Part shown: positions 7,350-14,150 of the stretch, piece by piece | Numbering within the stretch: position 1 is the first letter of the stretch | How the letters are laid out: every line of letters starts with the position of its first letter | Origin: Miltoncostaeales bacterium | Lineage (GTDB): Bacteria > Actinomycetota > Thermoleophilia > Miltoncostaeales > Miltoncostaeaceae | Length of the DNA: 21,343 nt | NCBI GenBank assembly: GCA_030829765.1 | Contig: JAUROO010000110.1 | Span: forward strand, 1-21,343 | Direction: 5' to 3' | The notes under the pieces: model-generated | The model's input: only the letters and a program-made list of their open reading frames with translations | Told to the model about the DNA's origin: nothing | Database searches by the model: none | Made by a program: the position numbers and the translations under genes

Positions 7350-8726
7350 TCACGCGCCGTTCCCCGCGAATGCGGCGCGGATGGCGTCCGGCACCTCCTC
7401 GCGCAGCAGCACGTCCAATCCGGCAGGCACCGCGGCATCACCCACTGGTCCACTGGCAACGCGCGCCACCTGATGTGCCGAGCACACGGCCAGTCGGCGC
7501 GCGGCATGGCTCACCGGCCGCACGGCGCCGGTCAATCCGATCTCCCCCATTGCGGCGGTGGGGCCGGTGAGCGGCGTGCCACGGGCCGCGGACGTCACCG
7601 CCAGCGCGATCGCGAGGTCGGCGGCGGGGTCCTGCGCCCGGGCGCCACCGGCGACGCTCACGAACACGTCCTGGTCGCCCAGCCGCACCCCCGCGTGGCG
7701 TGAGAGCACCGCCAGTACCTGTGCCAGCCGGGTGCGGTCCACCCCGCCCGCCACGCGGCGGGGCGGAACGATGTCGGTGGGGCCCACCAGCGCCTGGACC
7801 TCCACGAGCACCGCCCGCGATCCCTCCACCGCGGGGAACAGGCACGAGCCCACGCGCTCCCCTGCCTCGGCCAGGTACACGGACGAGGGGTCGTCCACCG
7901 ATGCCAGCCCCTCCGGGCGCATCTCGAGGATGCCGGTCTCGTTCGTGGAGCCGAAGCGGTTCTTGAGCGCCCGCAGCACGCGCTGCGCCCGCAGGTCGTC
8001 CCCCTCGAACGCGATGACGGCATCCACCATGTGCTCGAGCAGGCGCGGACCCGCGAGCCCTCCGTCCTTCGTCACCTGCCCCACGATGATGACCGCGATG
8101 TCGTGCTGTTTCGCCAGGCGCACGAGTTCGGCCGTGACCTTGCGCACCTGTGCCGGGCTGCCCGGCGCGCTGTCGAGCGTATCCGAGGTCAGCGTCTGCA
8201 CCGAATCGATGGCGCACGCACCGGGGGGATCACCCTCGAGGGTGGCCACCACCGACTCGAGGTGGGTTTCGGGCAGCACGCGGATGCGCCCGCACCCGGG
8301 ACCCAGGCGGTCGGCCCGCGACTTCACCTGCGCCGGTGATTCCTCGCCGGTCACCAGCAACGCGTCGCGTGACTGCGCCATGTGCGCCAGGGCCTGCAGC
8401 ACGAGGGTGCTCTTGCCGATGCCCGGCTCGCCACCGATGAGCACCAGCGACCCGGGCACCAGCCCCCCGCCCAGCACGCGGTCGAGCTCGCCGACACCGG
8501 TGGGGATCCGGTGCTCGGCGAGCGGCTCCACCTCATCCAGGCGGCGTACCTGCGCGTCCGCGCGTGCGGACGCGGGACCGGGCCCGCGAGCGCGGGACGC
8601 CGCCGGGGCGGGTGCCTCGCGGAGGGTGTCCCACTCCCCGCAGGCCGGGCAGCGCCCCACCCACCGGGCCTCCACGTGCCCGCAGCCATCGCATACGAAC
8701 TGGCTGCGGGCCCGTGGCGGGCTCAG
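7350..8726 (-). CDS. radA: DNA repair and recombination protein RadA (Sms), probable CTG start
   Basis: RadA is a DnaB-like branch-migration helicase acting on recombination intermediates. From CTG 8726 it has 458 residues, the same as Bacillus RadA. Order: C4 zinc finger (Cys12, Cys15, Cys26, Cys29), Walker A GGEPGIGKST (98-107), Walker B CAIDSVQT (171-178), the RadA-specific KNRFG (255-259), then a Lon-protease-like C-terminal domain (about 300-458) with QDPAADLAIALAV. The first standard in-frame start, GTG 8675, would remove the first two zinc cysteines. Between the clpC stop and that GTG the only start-like codon is CTG 8726, with GGAG 6 bases before it inside the last clpC codons. The gap to the clpC stop is 3 bases, so coupling is likely. 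Confidence 0.93.
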   Translation of the reverse strand: MSPPRARSQFVCDGCGHVEARWVGRCPACGEWDTLREAPAPAASRARGPGPASARADAQVRRLDEVEPLAEHRIPTGVGELDRVLGGGLVPGSLVLIGGEPGIGKSTLVLQALAHMAQSRDALLVTGEESPAQVKSRADRLGPGCGRIRVLPETHLESVVATLEGDPPGACAIDSVQTLTSDTLDSAPGSPAQVRKVTAELVRLAKQHDIAVIIVGQVTKDGGLAGPRLLEHMVDAVIAFEGDDLRAQRVLRALKNRFGSTNETGILEMRPEGLASVDDPSSVYLAEAGERVGSCLFPAVEGSRAVLVEVQALVGPTDIVPPRRVAGGVDRTRLAQVLAVLSRHAGVRLGDQDVFVSVAGGARAQDPAADLAIALAVTSAARGTPLTGPTAAMGEIGLTGAVRPVSHAARRLAVCSAHQVARVASGPVGDAAVPAGLDVLLREEVPDAIRAAFAGNGA

Positions 8727-8729
8727 CGA

Positions 8730-11243
8730 TTACTCCGCGTCGGCGTCCGGGTCGGCGCCAACGGCGACCGCCTCGGGCGCCTCCGGCGCGGCGGGCGCCT
8801 CGCGGCGCTCCATTGACATCTTGTCGCCGTCGCGCTCCACGACGATCACGAGCCCCTCCTCGAGGGTGCCGTGCAGCAGCTCGTCGGCAAGCGGGTCCTC
8901 CAGCAGGCGCTGGATGGCCCGGCGCAGCGGGCGCGCGCCCATGGCCGGGTCGTAGCCCTCCTCCACCAGCAGGTCCTTCGCGGCGTCGGTGAGCTGAATC
9001 GACACGCCCTGCTCGGCCAGTTGCTGCTGCAGCCGCACCAGCATGAGGTCGATGATCTGCTTGATCTCGTCCTTCGACAGCTGGTGGAAGACGATGATCT
9101 CGTCGATGCGGTTGATGAGCTCCGGGCGGAACACCTTCTTGAGCTCACCCATGATGCGGCTCTTCATGTCGTCGTAGTCCATCCCGCCACCCTCCTCGGC
9201 CACGCTGAAGCCCAGCGGCGTGGACCGCGTGATGGTGGAGGCGCCGATGTTCGACGTCATGATCACGATGGCGTGACGGAAGTCCACCTGACGCCCCTGG
9301 GCGTCGGTGAGGCGGCCGTCCTCCAGGATCTGCAGGAGGATGTTGAACACCTCGGGGTGGGCCTTCTCGATCTCGTCGAGCAGGATCACCGAGTACGGCT
9401 TACGACGCACCTGCTCGGTGAGCTGGCCGCCCTCGTCGTAGCCGACGTAGCCGGGCGGGGATCCCACCAGGCGCGACACCGCGTGCTTCTCCATGTACTC
9501 GGACATGTCCACCTGGATCAGCGCCTGCTCGTCACCGAACAGGAACTCGGCCAGGGTGCGCGCGAGCTCGGTCTTGCCCACGCCCGACGGCCCCAGGAAG
9601 ATGAACGAGCCGGCCGGCCGCTTCGGGTCCTTGATACCGGCGCGTGCGCGGCGGATTGCCCGGCTGGTGGCGGTGATGGCCGCCTCCTGGCCGATGACGC
9701 GCTTGTGCAGCTCGTCCTCCATGCGGAGCAGCTTCTGGGTCTCGGCCTCGGTGAGCTTGAACACCGGGATGCCCGTCCACATCGAGACGATGTCGGCGAT
9801 CTCCTCCTCGCCGATGCTCGGGCGGGGGGCGTCCTCGGCCTTCCACTCCTCCTCGAGGTCGCGCTTCTTGTTGGTGAGGCGGCGCTCGGTGTCACGCAGG
9901 TTCGCGGCCTTCTCGAACTCCTGCGCCTCGATGGCCGCTTCCTTGTCCTTGCGCACGCCCTCGATCTCGTCCTCCAACTCGCGGAAGCTGGGCGGGGCGG
10001 TCATGGTGCGGATGCGCATGCGGCTGGCGGCCTCGTCGATGAGGTCGATCGCCTTGTCGGGCAGGAAGCGCTCCGAGATGTAGCGGTCGGACAGCACCGA
10101 GGCGGCTTCGAGGGCCTCGTCGGTGATGTTGACCTTGTGGTGCTCCTCGTACCGGTCGCGCAGGCCGCGCAGGATCTGCTCGGTCTCCTCGATCGAGGGC
10201 TGGTCCACCTTCACCTGCTGGAAGCGGCGCTCCAGCGCGGAGTCGCGCTCGAGGTACTTGCGGTACTCATCCAGCGTGGTGGCGCCCACGGTCTGCAGTT
10301 CGCCGCGCGCGAGGGCCGGCTTGAGGATGCTGGCCGCGTCGATCGCGCCCTCGGCCGCGCCCGCGCCCACCAGATTGTGGATCTCGTCGATGAACAGGAT
10401 GATGTCGCCGCGCTGGCCGATCTCCTTCATCACCTTCTTCAGGCGCTCCTCGAACTCACCGCGGTACTTCGACCCCGCGACGAGCGCGGCCAGGTCAAGC
10501 GTGTAGATCTGCTTGCCCCGCAGCAACTCGGGCACCTGCCCCGACGAGATGCGCTGCGCCAGGCCCTCGACCACGGCGGTCTTGCCCACCCCCGGCTCAC
10601 CGATGAGCACCGGGTTGTTCTTGGTGCGGCGGGCCAGGATCTGCATGACCCGCTCGATCTCCTTCTGCCGACCCACCACCGGGTCCAGCTTGCCGTCGGC
10701 GGCGAGCTTGGTGAGGTTGCGTCCGAACTGGTCCAGCAGCTTGCTGTTCTTCTTGTCGCCCGACTGGCTGCCGGAACCGCTGCCCTGGCCCTGCCCCTGA
10801 CGGCGGCCGGGGCCGGAGAGCATGCGGATGATCTCGTTGCGGATCTTCTCCGAGTCGGCGTCGAAGTCGGCGAGGATCCGTGCGGCGACGCCCTCGTTCT
10901 CACGCACCAGGCCCAGCAGGATGTGCTCGGTGCCGATGTAGTTGTGGCCCAGCGACAGCGCCTCGCGCAGCGCCAGCTCGAGCACCTTCTTGGCGCGCGG
11001 CGTGAACGGGATCTGCCCCGATGTGACCTCCTCGCCGGATCCGACGATGCGGATGACCTGGGCGCGGACCTCCTCCACCGTGATCTCGAGGCCCTCCAGC
11101 ACGCGGGCGGCGAGCCCCTCCTCCTCGCGGAGAAGGCCGAGAAGGATGTGCTCGGTGCCGATGTAGTTGTGCTTGAGGGTCCGCGCCTCCTCCTGGGCCA
11201 GTACGACCACCTGGCGGGCGCGCTCGGTGAAGCGTTCAAACAT
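8730..11243 (-). CDS. clpC: ATP-dependent Clp protease ATPase subunit ClpC
   Basis: This Hsp100 unfoldase of 837 residues feeds substrates to ClpP. It has two Clp N repeats (about 1-75 and 80-145), a Gly/Gln/Ser linker (150-162), AAA domain 1 (Walker A GEPGVGKT 215-222, Walker B IILFIDE 281-287), a middle domain with a UVR-like segment (about 425-470), and AAA domain 2 (Walker A GPSGVGKT 551-558, pore loop GYVG 598-601, Walker B VILLDE 619-624). The LGF tripeptide (677-679) is the expected ClpP-docking loop. The C-terminus ends in an Ala/Pro/acidic tail. GAGG lies about 5 bases, and AGGAGG 11 bases, before the ATG. Adapters ctsR, mcsA and mcsB that precede clpC in Firmicutes are not here; a 55-residue zinc ribbon is. 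I saw no clear CtsR, HrcA/CIRCE or HAIR operator upstream. Confidence 0.97.
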   Translation of the reverse strand: MFERFTERARQVVVLAQEEARTLKHNYIGTEHILLGLLREEEGLAARVLEGLEITVEEVRAQVIRIVGSGEEVTSGQIPFTPRAKKVLELALREALSLGHNYIGTEHILLGLVRENEGVAARILADFDADSEKIRNEIIRMLSGPGRRQGQGQGSGSGSQSGDKKNSKLLDQFGRNLTKLAADGKLDPVVGRQKEIERVMQILARRTKNNPVLIGEPGVGKTAVVEGLAQRISSGQVPELLRGKQIYTLDLAALVAGSKYRGEFEERLKKVMKEIGQRGDIILFIDEIHNLVGAGAAEGAIDAASILKPALARGELQTVGATTLDEYRKYLERDSALERRFQQVKVDQPSIEETEQILRGLRDRYEEHHKVNITDEALEAASVLSDRYISERFLPDKAIDLIDEAASRMRIRTMTAPPSFRELEDEIEGVRKDKEAAIEAQEFEKAANLRDTERRLTNKKRDLEEEWKAEDAPRPSIGEEEIADIVSMWTGIPVFKLTEAETQKLLRMEDELHKRVIGQEAAITATSRAIRRARAGIKDPKRPAGSFIFLGPSGVGKTELARTLAEFLFGDEQALIQVDMSEYMEKHAVSRLVGSPPGYVGYDEGGQLTEQVRRKPYSVILLDEIEKAHPEVFNILLQILEDGRLTDAQGRQVDFRHAIVIMTSNIGASTITRSTPLGFSVAEEGGGMDYDDMKSRIMGELKKVFRPELINRIDEIIVFHQLSKDEIKQIIDLMLVRLQQQLAEQGVSIQLTDAAKDLLVEEGYDPAMGARPLRRAIQRLLEDPLADELLHGTLEEGLVIVVERDGDKMSMERREAPAAPEAPEAVAVGADPDADAE
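8733..8738 (-). promoter_or_regulatory. Shine-Dalgarno supporting the radA CTG start
   Basis: GCGGAG overlaps the end of clpC and places GGAG 6 bases before CTG 8726, ideal spacing. No Shine-Dalgarno is seen at suitable distance before GTG 8675. Confidence 0.6.
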
Positions 11244-11319
11244 CGTGCCTCAATCCTCCTGGGGCCCCGGACCGGGACCATTGGCGGCAGAAGAAATAGG
11301 GGACGAACGTAGCACCGGA

Positions 11320-11487
11320 TCAGCCCCCACCGGGGGTTGTTCGGTCGTCCACGGCGGGCGGATCACCGCAGGGCTGCGGCGCGCCCTCGCAGCAGGTCTC
11401 CACCTTGCGGTGGCAGCGATCGCACCACAGGCCGTTGTGCCGCCAGGCGAGGGCGGCGTCACACGCGGGGCATGCACCCATCTCCAT
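11320..11487 (-). CDS. Small zinc-ribbon protein, unrecognised family
   Basis: A 55-codon ORF encodes a compact cysteine-rich protein. It has CPAC (Cys6, Cys9) and CDRC (Cys22, Cys25), 12 residues apart, which fits a four-cysteine zinc ribbon. Three further cysteines follow at 32, 33 and 40 (TCCEGAPQPC), then a short polar tail. Basic and aromatic residues surround the second pair (LWCDRCHRK). I do not recognise the family. It ends 76 bases before clpC, the position where Firmicutes have mcsA, a zinc-binding ClpC adapter gene, but it is much shorter and has no UVR segment, so homology is not claimed. No good Shine-Dalgarno precedes ATG 11487; the ATG at 11481 is an alternative. The cysteine pattern is the main support. 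Confidence 0.55.
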   Translation of the reverse strand: MEMGACPACDAALAWRHNGLWCDRCHRKVETCCEGAPQPCGDPPAVDDRTTPGGG

Positions 11488-11505
11488 CGGGAGAGGATGC
11501 CAGCA

Positions 11506-11534
11506 GGGCCCGACGGCGCTCGCGCCACGGGCCC
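11506..11534 (-). terminator. Strong GC hairpin after rpsR, possible terminator or attenuator
   Basis: A 7-bp outer stem (GGGCCCG with CGGGCCC) stacks, with one bulged T, on an inner stem GGCG/CGCC closed by a CGAG tetraloop. It begins 11 bases after the rpsR stop and ends 18 bases before the small zinc-ribbon ORF. There is no T run after it, so a classical terminator is uncertain; it may reduce read-through toward clpC or protect the rpsR transcript end. Confidence 0.4.
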
Positions 11535-11545
11535 CGCCGGGGGCA

Positions 11546-11977
11546 CTACTCGGCCTGCTCCTCCGCGTCGCCGGCGCCCACGGCGACCGGCTCCTCGACG
11601 ACCTCGATCACCTCGACCTCAGGGGCGTCGCCGGCGGGGGCCTCCGCGGCCGCATCGGCGGGCGCGGCCTCCGGGGCAGCGGCCGGCACCGGATTGGCGG
11701 CGCGGTGCGCCTTCACCGAGCGGTCCTGATCCGGGTATGGCAGCAGGCCCATGATGCGGGCGCGCTTGACCGCCTGCGCCAACTGCGTCTGCTGCCGGCG
11801 CGACAGGCCGGTGATGCGACGCGAGCGCAGCTTGCCGCGCTCGGACAGGAAGCGCCGGAGCGACGGGAAGTTCTTCCAGTCGAGCTCCTCGGGAGCCAGA
11901 AGCGGACGACGCTTGCGCGGGGCCGGCGCCCCGCCCTTCTTCTTCTTCACCCGCCCGCGACCGCGCGGCTTCGCCAT
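11546..11977 (-). CDS. rpsR: Ribosomal protein bS18, zinc-free form with acidic C-terminal tail
   Basis: Residues 32-82 are the bS18 core (LDWKNFPSLRRFLSERGKL, then RRITGLSRRQQTQLAQAVKRARIMGLLPY), which binds 16S rRNA beside bS6 in the small-subunit platform. The N-terminus (1-25) is very basic and lacks the Cys pair seen in zinc-binding actinobacterial S18 forms, so this looks like a cysteine-less form. Residues 94-143 are an unusual Ala/Pro then Glu/Val-rich acidic tail; typical S18 is about 75-90 residues, this one is 143. GGAAGG lies 4 bases before the ATG. The position between lysS and clpC is not the usual rpsF-ssb-rpsR-rplI setting, so it may be a paralogue. Whether another S18 gene exists cannot be seen here. 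Confidence 0.9.
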   Translation of the reverse strand: MAKPRGRGRVKKKKGGAPAPRKRRPLLAPEELDWKNFPSLRRFLSERGKLRSRRITGLSRRQQTQLAQAVKRARIMGLLPYPDQDRSVKAHRAANPVPAAAPEAAPADAAAEAPAGDAPEVEVIEVVEEPVAVGAGDAEEQAE

Positions 11978-12067
11978 GTGACCTTCCAGGTTGCGACTGC
12001 TCTACGAAACGGCGCGGGACGCTATCACCTCGGCGCCCGCCAATTCCACCCCTGCCGGTTTCCGGCC

Positions 12068-13576
12068 CTACGTCCGCATGGCGGGGAACAGGATGACCTC
12101 GCGGATCGAGTGCCGGTCGGTAAGCAGCATCACCAGGCGGTCGATGCCCAGCCCCAGGCCACCGGTGGGCGGCATGCCGTGCTCAAGTGCCACCAGGAAG
12201 TCCTCGTCCGCCGGCTGGGCCTCATCGTCACCCGCGGCGCGGTCGGCCTGCAGCATGGCGAACCGCTCGCGCTGGTCGTCGGGGTCGTTGAGCTCGGAGA
12301 ACGCATTGGCGATCTCCATCCCACCGCAGAAGGCCTCGAAGCGCTCGACCAGGCGCGGGTCGTCCGCGCGCCGCTTGGCGAACGGCGAGAGCTCCAGCGG
12401 ATAGTCCATGAGGATGGTGGGCTGCACGAGGGTGGGCTCGAGCGCCTGCGACAGGATTCCGTCCACCAGCTTTGGCCACGGGGCGTCGTCGGGGGCGTCG
12501 AGCCCGGCCTCGCGCATGCGCGCGCGCAGATCGGCCGCGTCGGGGTGCTCCAGGACATCGATGCCGCTGGCCTCGCGCAGGGCGTCCACCAGCCGCACGC
12601 GACGCCAGGGCGGCGTGAGGTCGATCTCGCCGCCCTTCCACGGCACCACGAAGCCTCCCGTGGCCTCACGCGCCGCCTGCGACACCATCTCCTCCAGCAT
12701 GCGGGCGACATCGTCGTAGTCCGCGTAGGCCTCGTAGGTCTCGAGCATCGTGAACTCGGGGTTGTGCTTGAACGACACGCCCTCGTTCCGGAAGTCCTTC
12801 CCGATCTCGTACACCTTGTCGAGCCCGCCCACCAGGCAGCGCTTGAGGTAGAGCTCCGTGGCGATGCGCAGGTACAGGTCGCGGCCCAGCTCATTGTGGT
12901 GGGTCACGAAGGGCCGCGCGGCCGCGCCCCCGTAGATGGGTTGCAGCGCAGGCGTCTCGACCTCGATGAAGCCGCGGTCATCGAGGAACCGCCGCACGCC
13001 GGCAATGGCCCGGGCGCGGGTGACGAACTGCTCGCGCACCTCCTCGGAGGCCATCAGGTCGAGGTACCGCTGCCGGTAGCGCGTCTCGGGATCGCGCAGC
13101 CCCGCGTGGCGGTCGGGGGGCGGACGCAGCGCCTTGGCCAGCATGTCCACCGACGATGCCGCCACCGACACCTCGCCGCGGCGGGTGCGCACGACCGCGC
13201 CACGGATGCCGACGATGTCACCGAGGTGCGCCTCGGCGATGAGGGCCAGGCCATCCGGGCCCAGGCGGTCGAGGGTGGCCCACACCTGAATGCGGCCCGA
13301 ACGGTCCTCGATGTCGGCGAACGCCGTCTTGCCCTGGCCGCGCCGCGCCACGAGCCGCCCGGCGACCGCCACCTGGCCATCGGCCTCCCCACCCGGCTCC
13401 AGGCCCTCCCCCGCGACGCGCGCCGTGGCCACCGGCACGCGACCCGTGAACCGGGCGGGGTACGGATCCACCCCGGATTCGCGGAGCTCCGCCGCCTTCT
13501 GGCGGCGGTCGGCGATCAGCCGCTCGATGCCGCCATCGGCCCCGGAATCCGGGGCGACATCGTCGGGGGTGCTCAG
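12068..13576 (-). CDS. lysS: Lysyl-tRNA synthetase (class II), probable CTG start
   Basis: This class II synthetase charges tRNA-Lys. From CTG 13576 it has 502 residues, matching Bacillus (499) and E. coli (505). Residues 17-40 (IERLIADRRQKAAELRESG, then VDPYP) match the conserved family N-terminus. An OB-fold anticodon-binding domain follows (about 65-145), then motif 1 (FLDDRGFIEVETPALQP), motif 2 (KDFRNEGVSFKHNPEFTMLE) and motif 3 (GLGLGIDRLVMLLTD). The first standard start, GTG 13471, would delete 35 residues including that conserved helix. No ATG, GTG or TTG occurs in frame between it and the end of greA. CTG 13576 overlaps the greA stop as CTGA, like the ATGA and GTGA junctions nearby, and GAGG lies 7 bases before it. 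In Clostridia dusB-greA-lysS is also a linked set. Confidence 0.95.
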   Translation of the reverse strand: MSTPDDVAPDSGADGGIERLIADRRQKAAELRESGVDPYPARFTGRVPVATARVAGEGLEPGGEADGQVAVAGRLVARRGQGKTAFADIEDRSGRIQVWATLDRLGPDGLALIAEAHLGDIVGIRGAVVRTRRGEVSVAASSVDMLAKALRPPPDRHAGLRDPETRYRQRYLDLMASEEVREQFVTRARAIAGVRRFLDDRGFIEVETPALQPIYGGAAARPFVTHHNELGRDLYLRIATELYLKRCLVGGLDKVYEIGKDFRNEGVSFKHNPEFTMLETYEAYADYDDVARMLEEMVSQAAREATGGFVVPWKGGEIDLTPPWRRVRLVDALREASGIDVLEHPDAADLRARMREAGLDAPDDAPWPKLVDGILSQALEPTLVQPTILMDYPLELSPFAKRRADDPRLVERFEAFCGGMEIANAFSELNDPDDQRERFAMLQADRAAGDDEAQPADEDFLVALEHGMPPTGGLGLGIDRLVMLLTDRHSIREVILFPAMRT

Positions 13577-14052
13577 TCCCCCGCCTCGATCTTGACGACC
13601 TGGTACTCCACCTGGCCGCGCGGCGTGGCCACGGTCACCTTGTCGCCCTTCTTGCGCCCCAGCAGCGCCTTGCCCAGCGGGCTCTCGTTCGACAGGCGGT
13701 CCTGCAGGGGGTCGGCCTCGGCCGACCCGACCAGGGCGAAGACGCGGCTCTTCTTGTCGGCGGTGGTGCGCACGGTCACCTTGGTGCCGATGGAGACCAC
13801 GCCGGTGTCCACGTCGTGGCTGTCCACGATGCGCGCGTTGCGCAGCTGGTGCTCCAGTTGCAGGATGCGCGACTCGATGTGCGCCTGCTCGTTCTTGGCG
13901 TCGTCGTACTCGGAGTTCTCCGAGATGTCGCCGAACTCACGCGCGGTCTTGATGCGCTCCGCGACCTCGCGGCGCTTGTGCGTCGTGAGGTACTCGATTT
14001 CCTCGTGGAGCTTGTCGTAGCCCTCTTGCGTGAGGATGACCTCGCGCTCCAT
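13573..14052 (-). CDS. greA: Transcription elongation factor GreA
   Basis: GreA stimulates RNA polymerase to cleave backtracked RNA. The 159-residue protein has the N-terminal coiled-coil hairpin (1-75), with the acidic tip EFGDISENSEYDDAKNEQ (Asp42 and Glu45 are the catalytic tip residues by alignment), and a C-terminal FKBP-like domain (80-159) with the conserved SNESPLGKALLGRKKGD. Length is normal. GGGGAG lies 6 bases before the ATG. It follows dusB by 98 bases, the longest gap in this part of the chain, and a weak promoter-like pair is seen there. Its stop overlaps the proposed lysS CTG. Confidence 0.97.
   Translation of the reverse strand: MEREVILTQEGYDKLHEEIEYLTTHKRREVAERIKTAREFGDISENSEYDDAKNEQAHIESRILQLEHQLRNARIVDSHDVDTGVVSIGTKVTVRTTADKKSRVFALVGSAEADPLQDRLSNESPLGKALLGRKKGDKVTVATPRGQVEYQVVKIEAGD
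13584..13587 (-). promoter_or_regulatory. Shine-Dalgarno supporting the lysS CTG start
   Basis: GAGG lies 7 bases before CTG 13576 within the last codons of greA. The region ahead of the alternative GTG 13471 has no equally placed motif that would explain losing the conserved N-terminal helix. Confidence 0.5.
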
Positions 14053-14096
14053 ATCGACTCCCCTCGCCGTTGGGACCGCACTTGGCGGCCGCGCAC

Positions 14097-14124
14097 GTTA
14101 ACCGAGCGGATCACCCGCGCGCAA
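14097..14124 (-). promoter_or_regulatory. Possible weak promoter upstream of greA
   Basis: TTGCGC (14119-14124), a 16-base spacer and GTTAAC (14097-14102, three of six matches to TATAAT) precede greA in the 98-base gap after dusB. Matches are modest and this is inferred mainly from position. Confidence 0.25.
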
Positions 14125-14150
14125 GCGGCACGTGACGCCGCGCCCGGGGG

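Noticed and set aside
8871..11312. Very long plus-strand open frame (about 813 codons) opposite clpC
   Set aside because: It mirrors clpC codon by codon, is leucine/histidine/arginine-rich without domains, and reflects the lack of stops in high-GC antisense frames.
11244..11319. Search for a clpC promoter or heat-shock operator (CtsR, CIRCE, HAIR) upstream of clpC
   Set aside because: A slightly AT-rich patch with a TATTTC is present, but no convincing -35 or operator repeat could be identified.
12054..12066. Short GCCGG-TTT-CCGGC hairpin just after the lysS stop
   Set aside because: Only 5 bp and no T run on either strand; too weak to call a terminator.
11978..12067. Search for a Zur-type operator before rpsR
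   Set aside because: No AT-rich palindrome of the Zur type is visible in the 90-base gap.
11405..14020. Plus-strand open frame of about 870 codons opposite rpsR, lysS and greA
   Set aside because: It crosses several well-identified minus-strand genes and shows no recognisable domain; antisense shadow.
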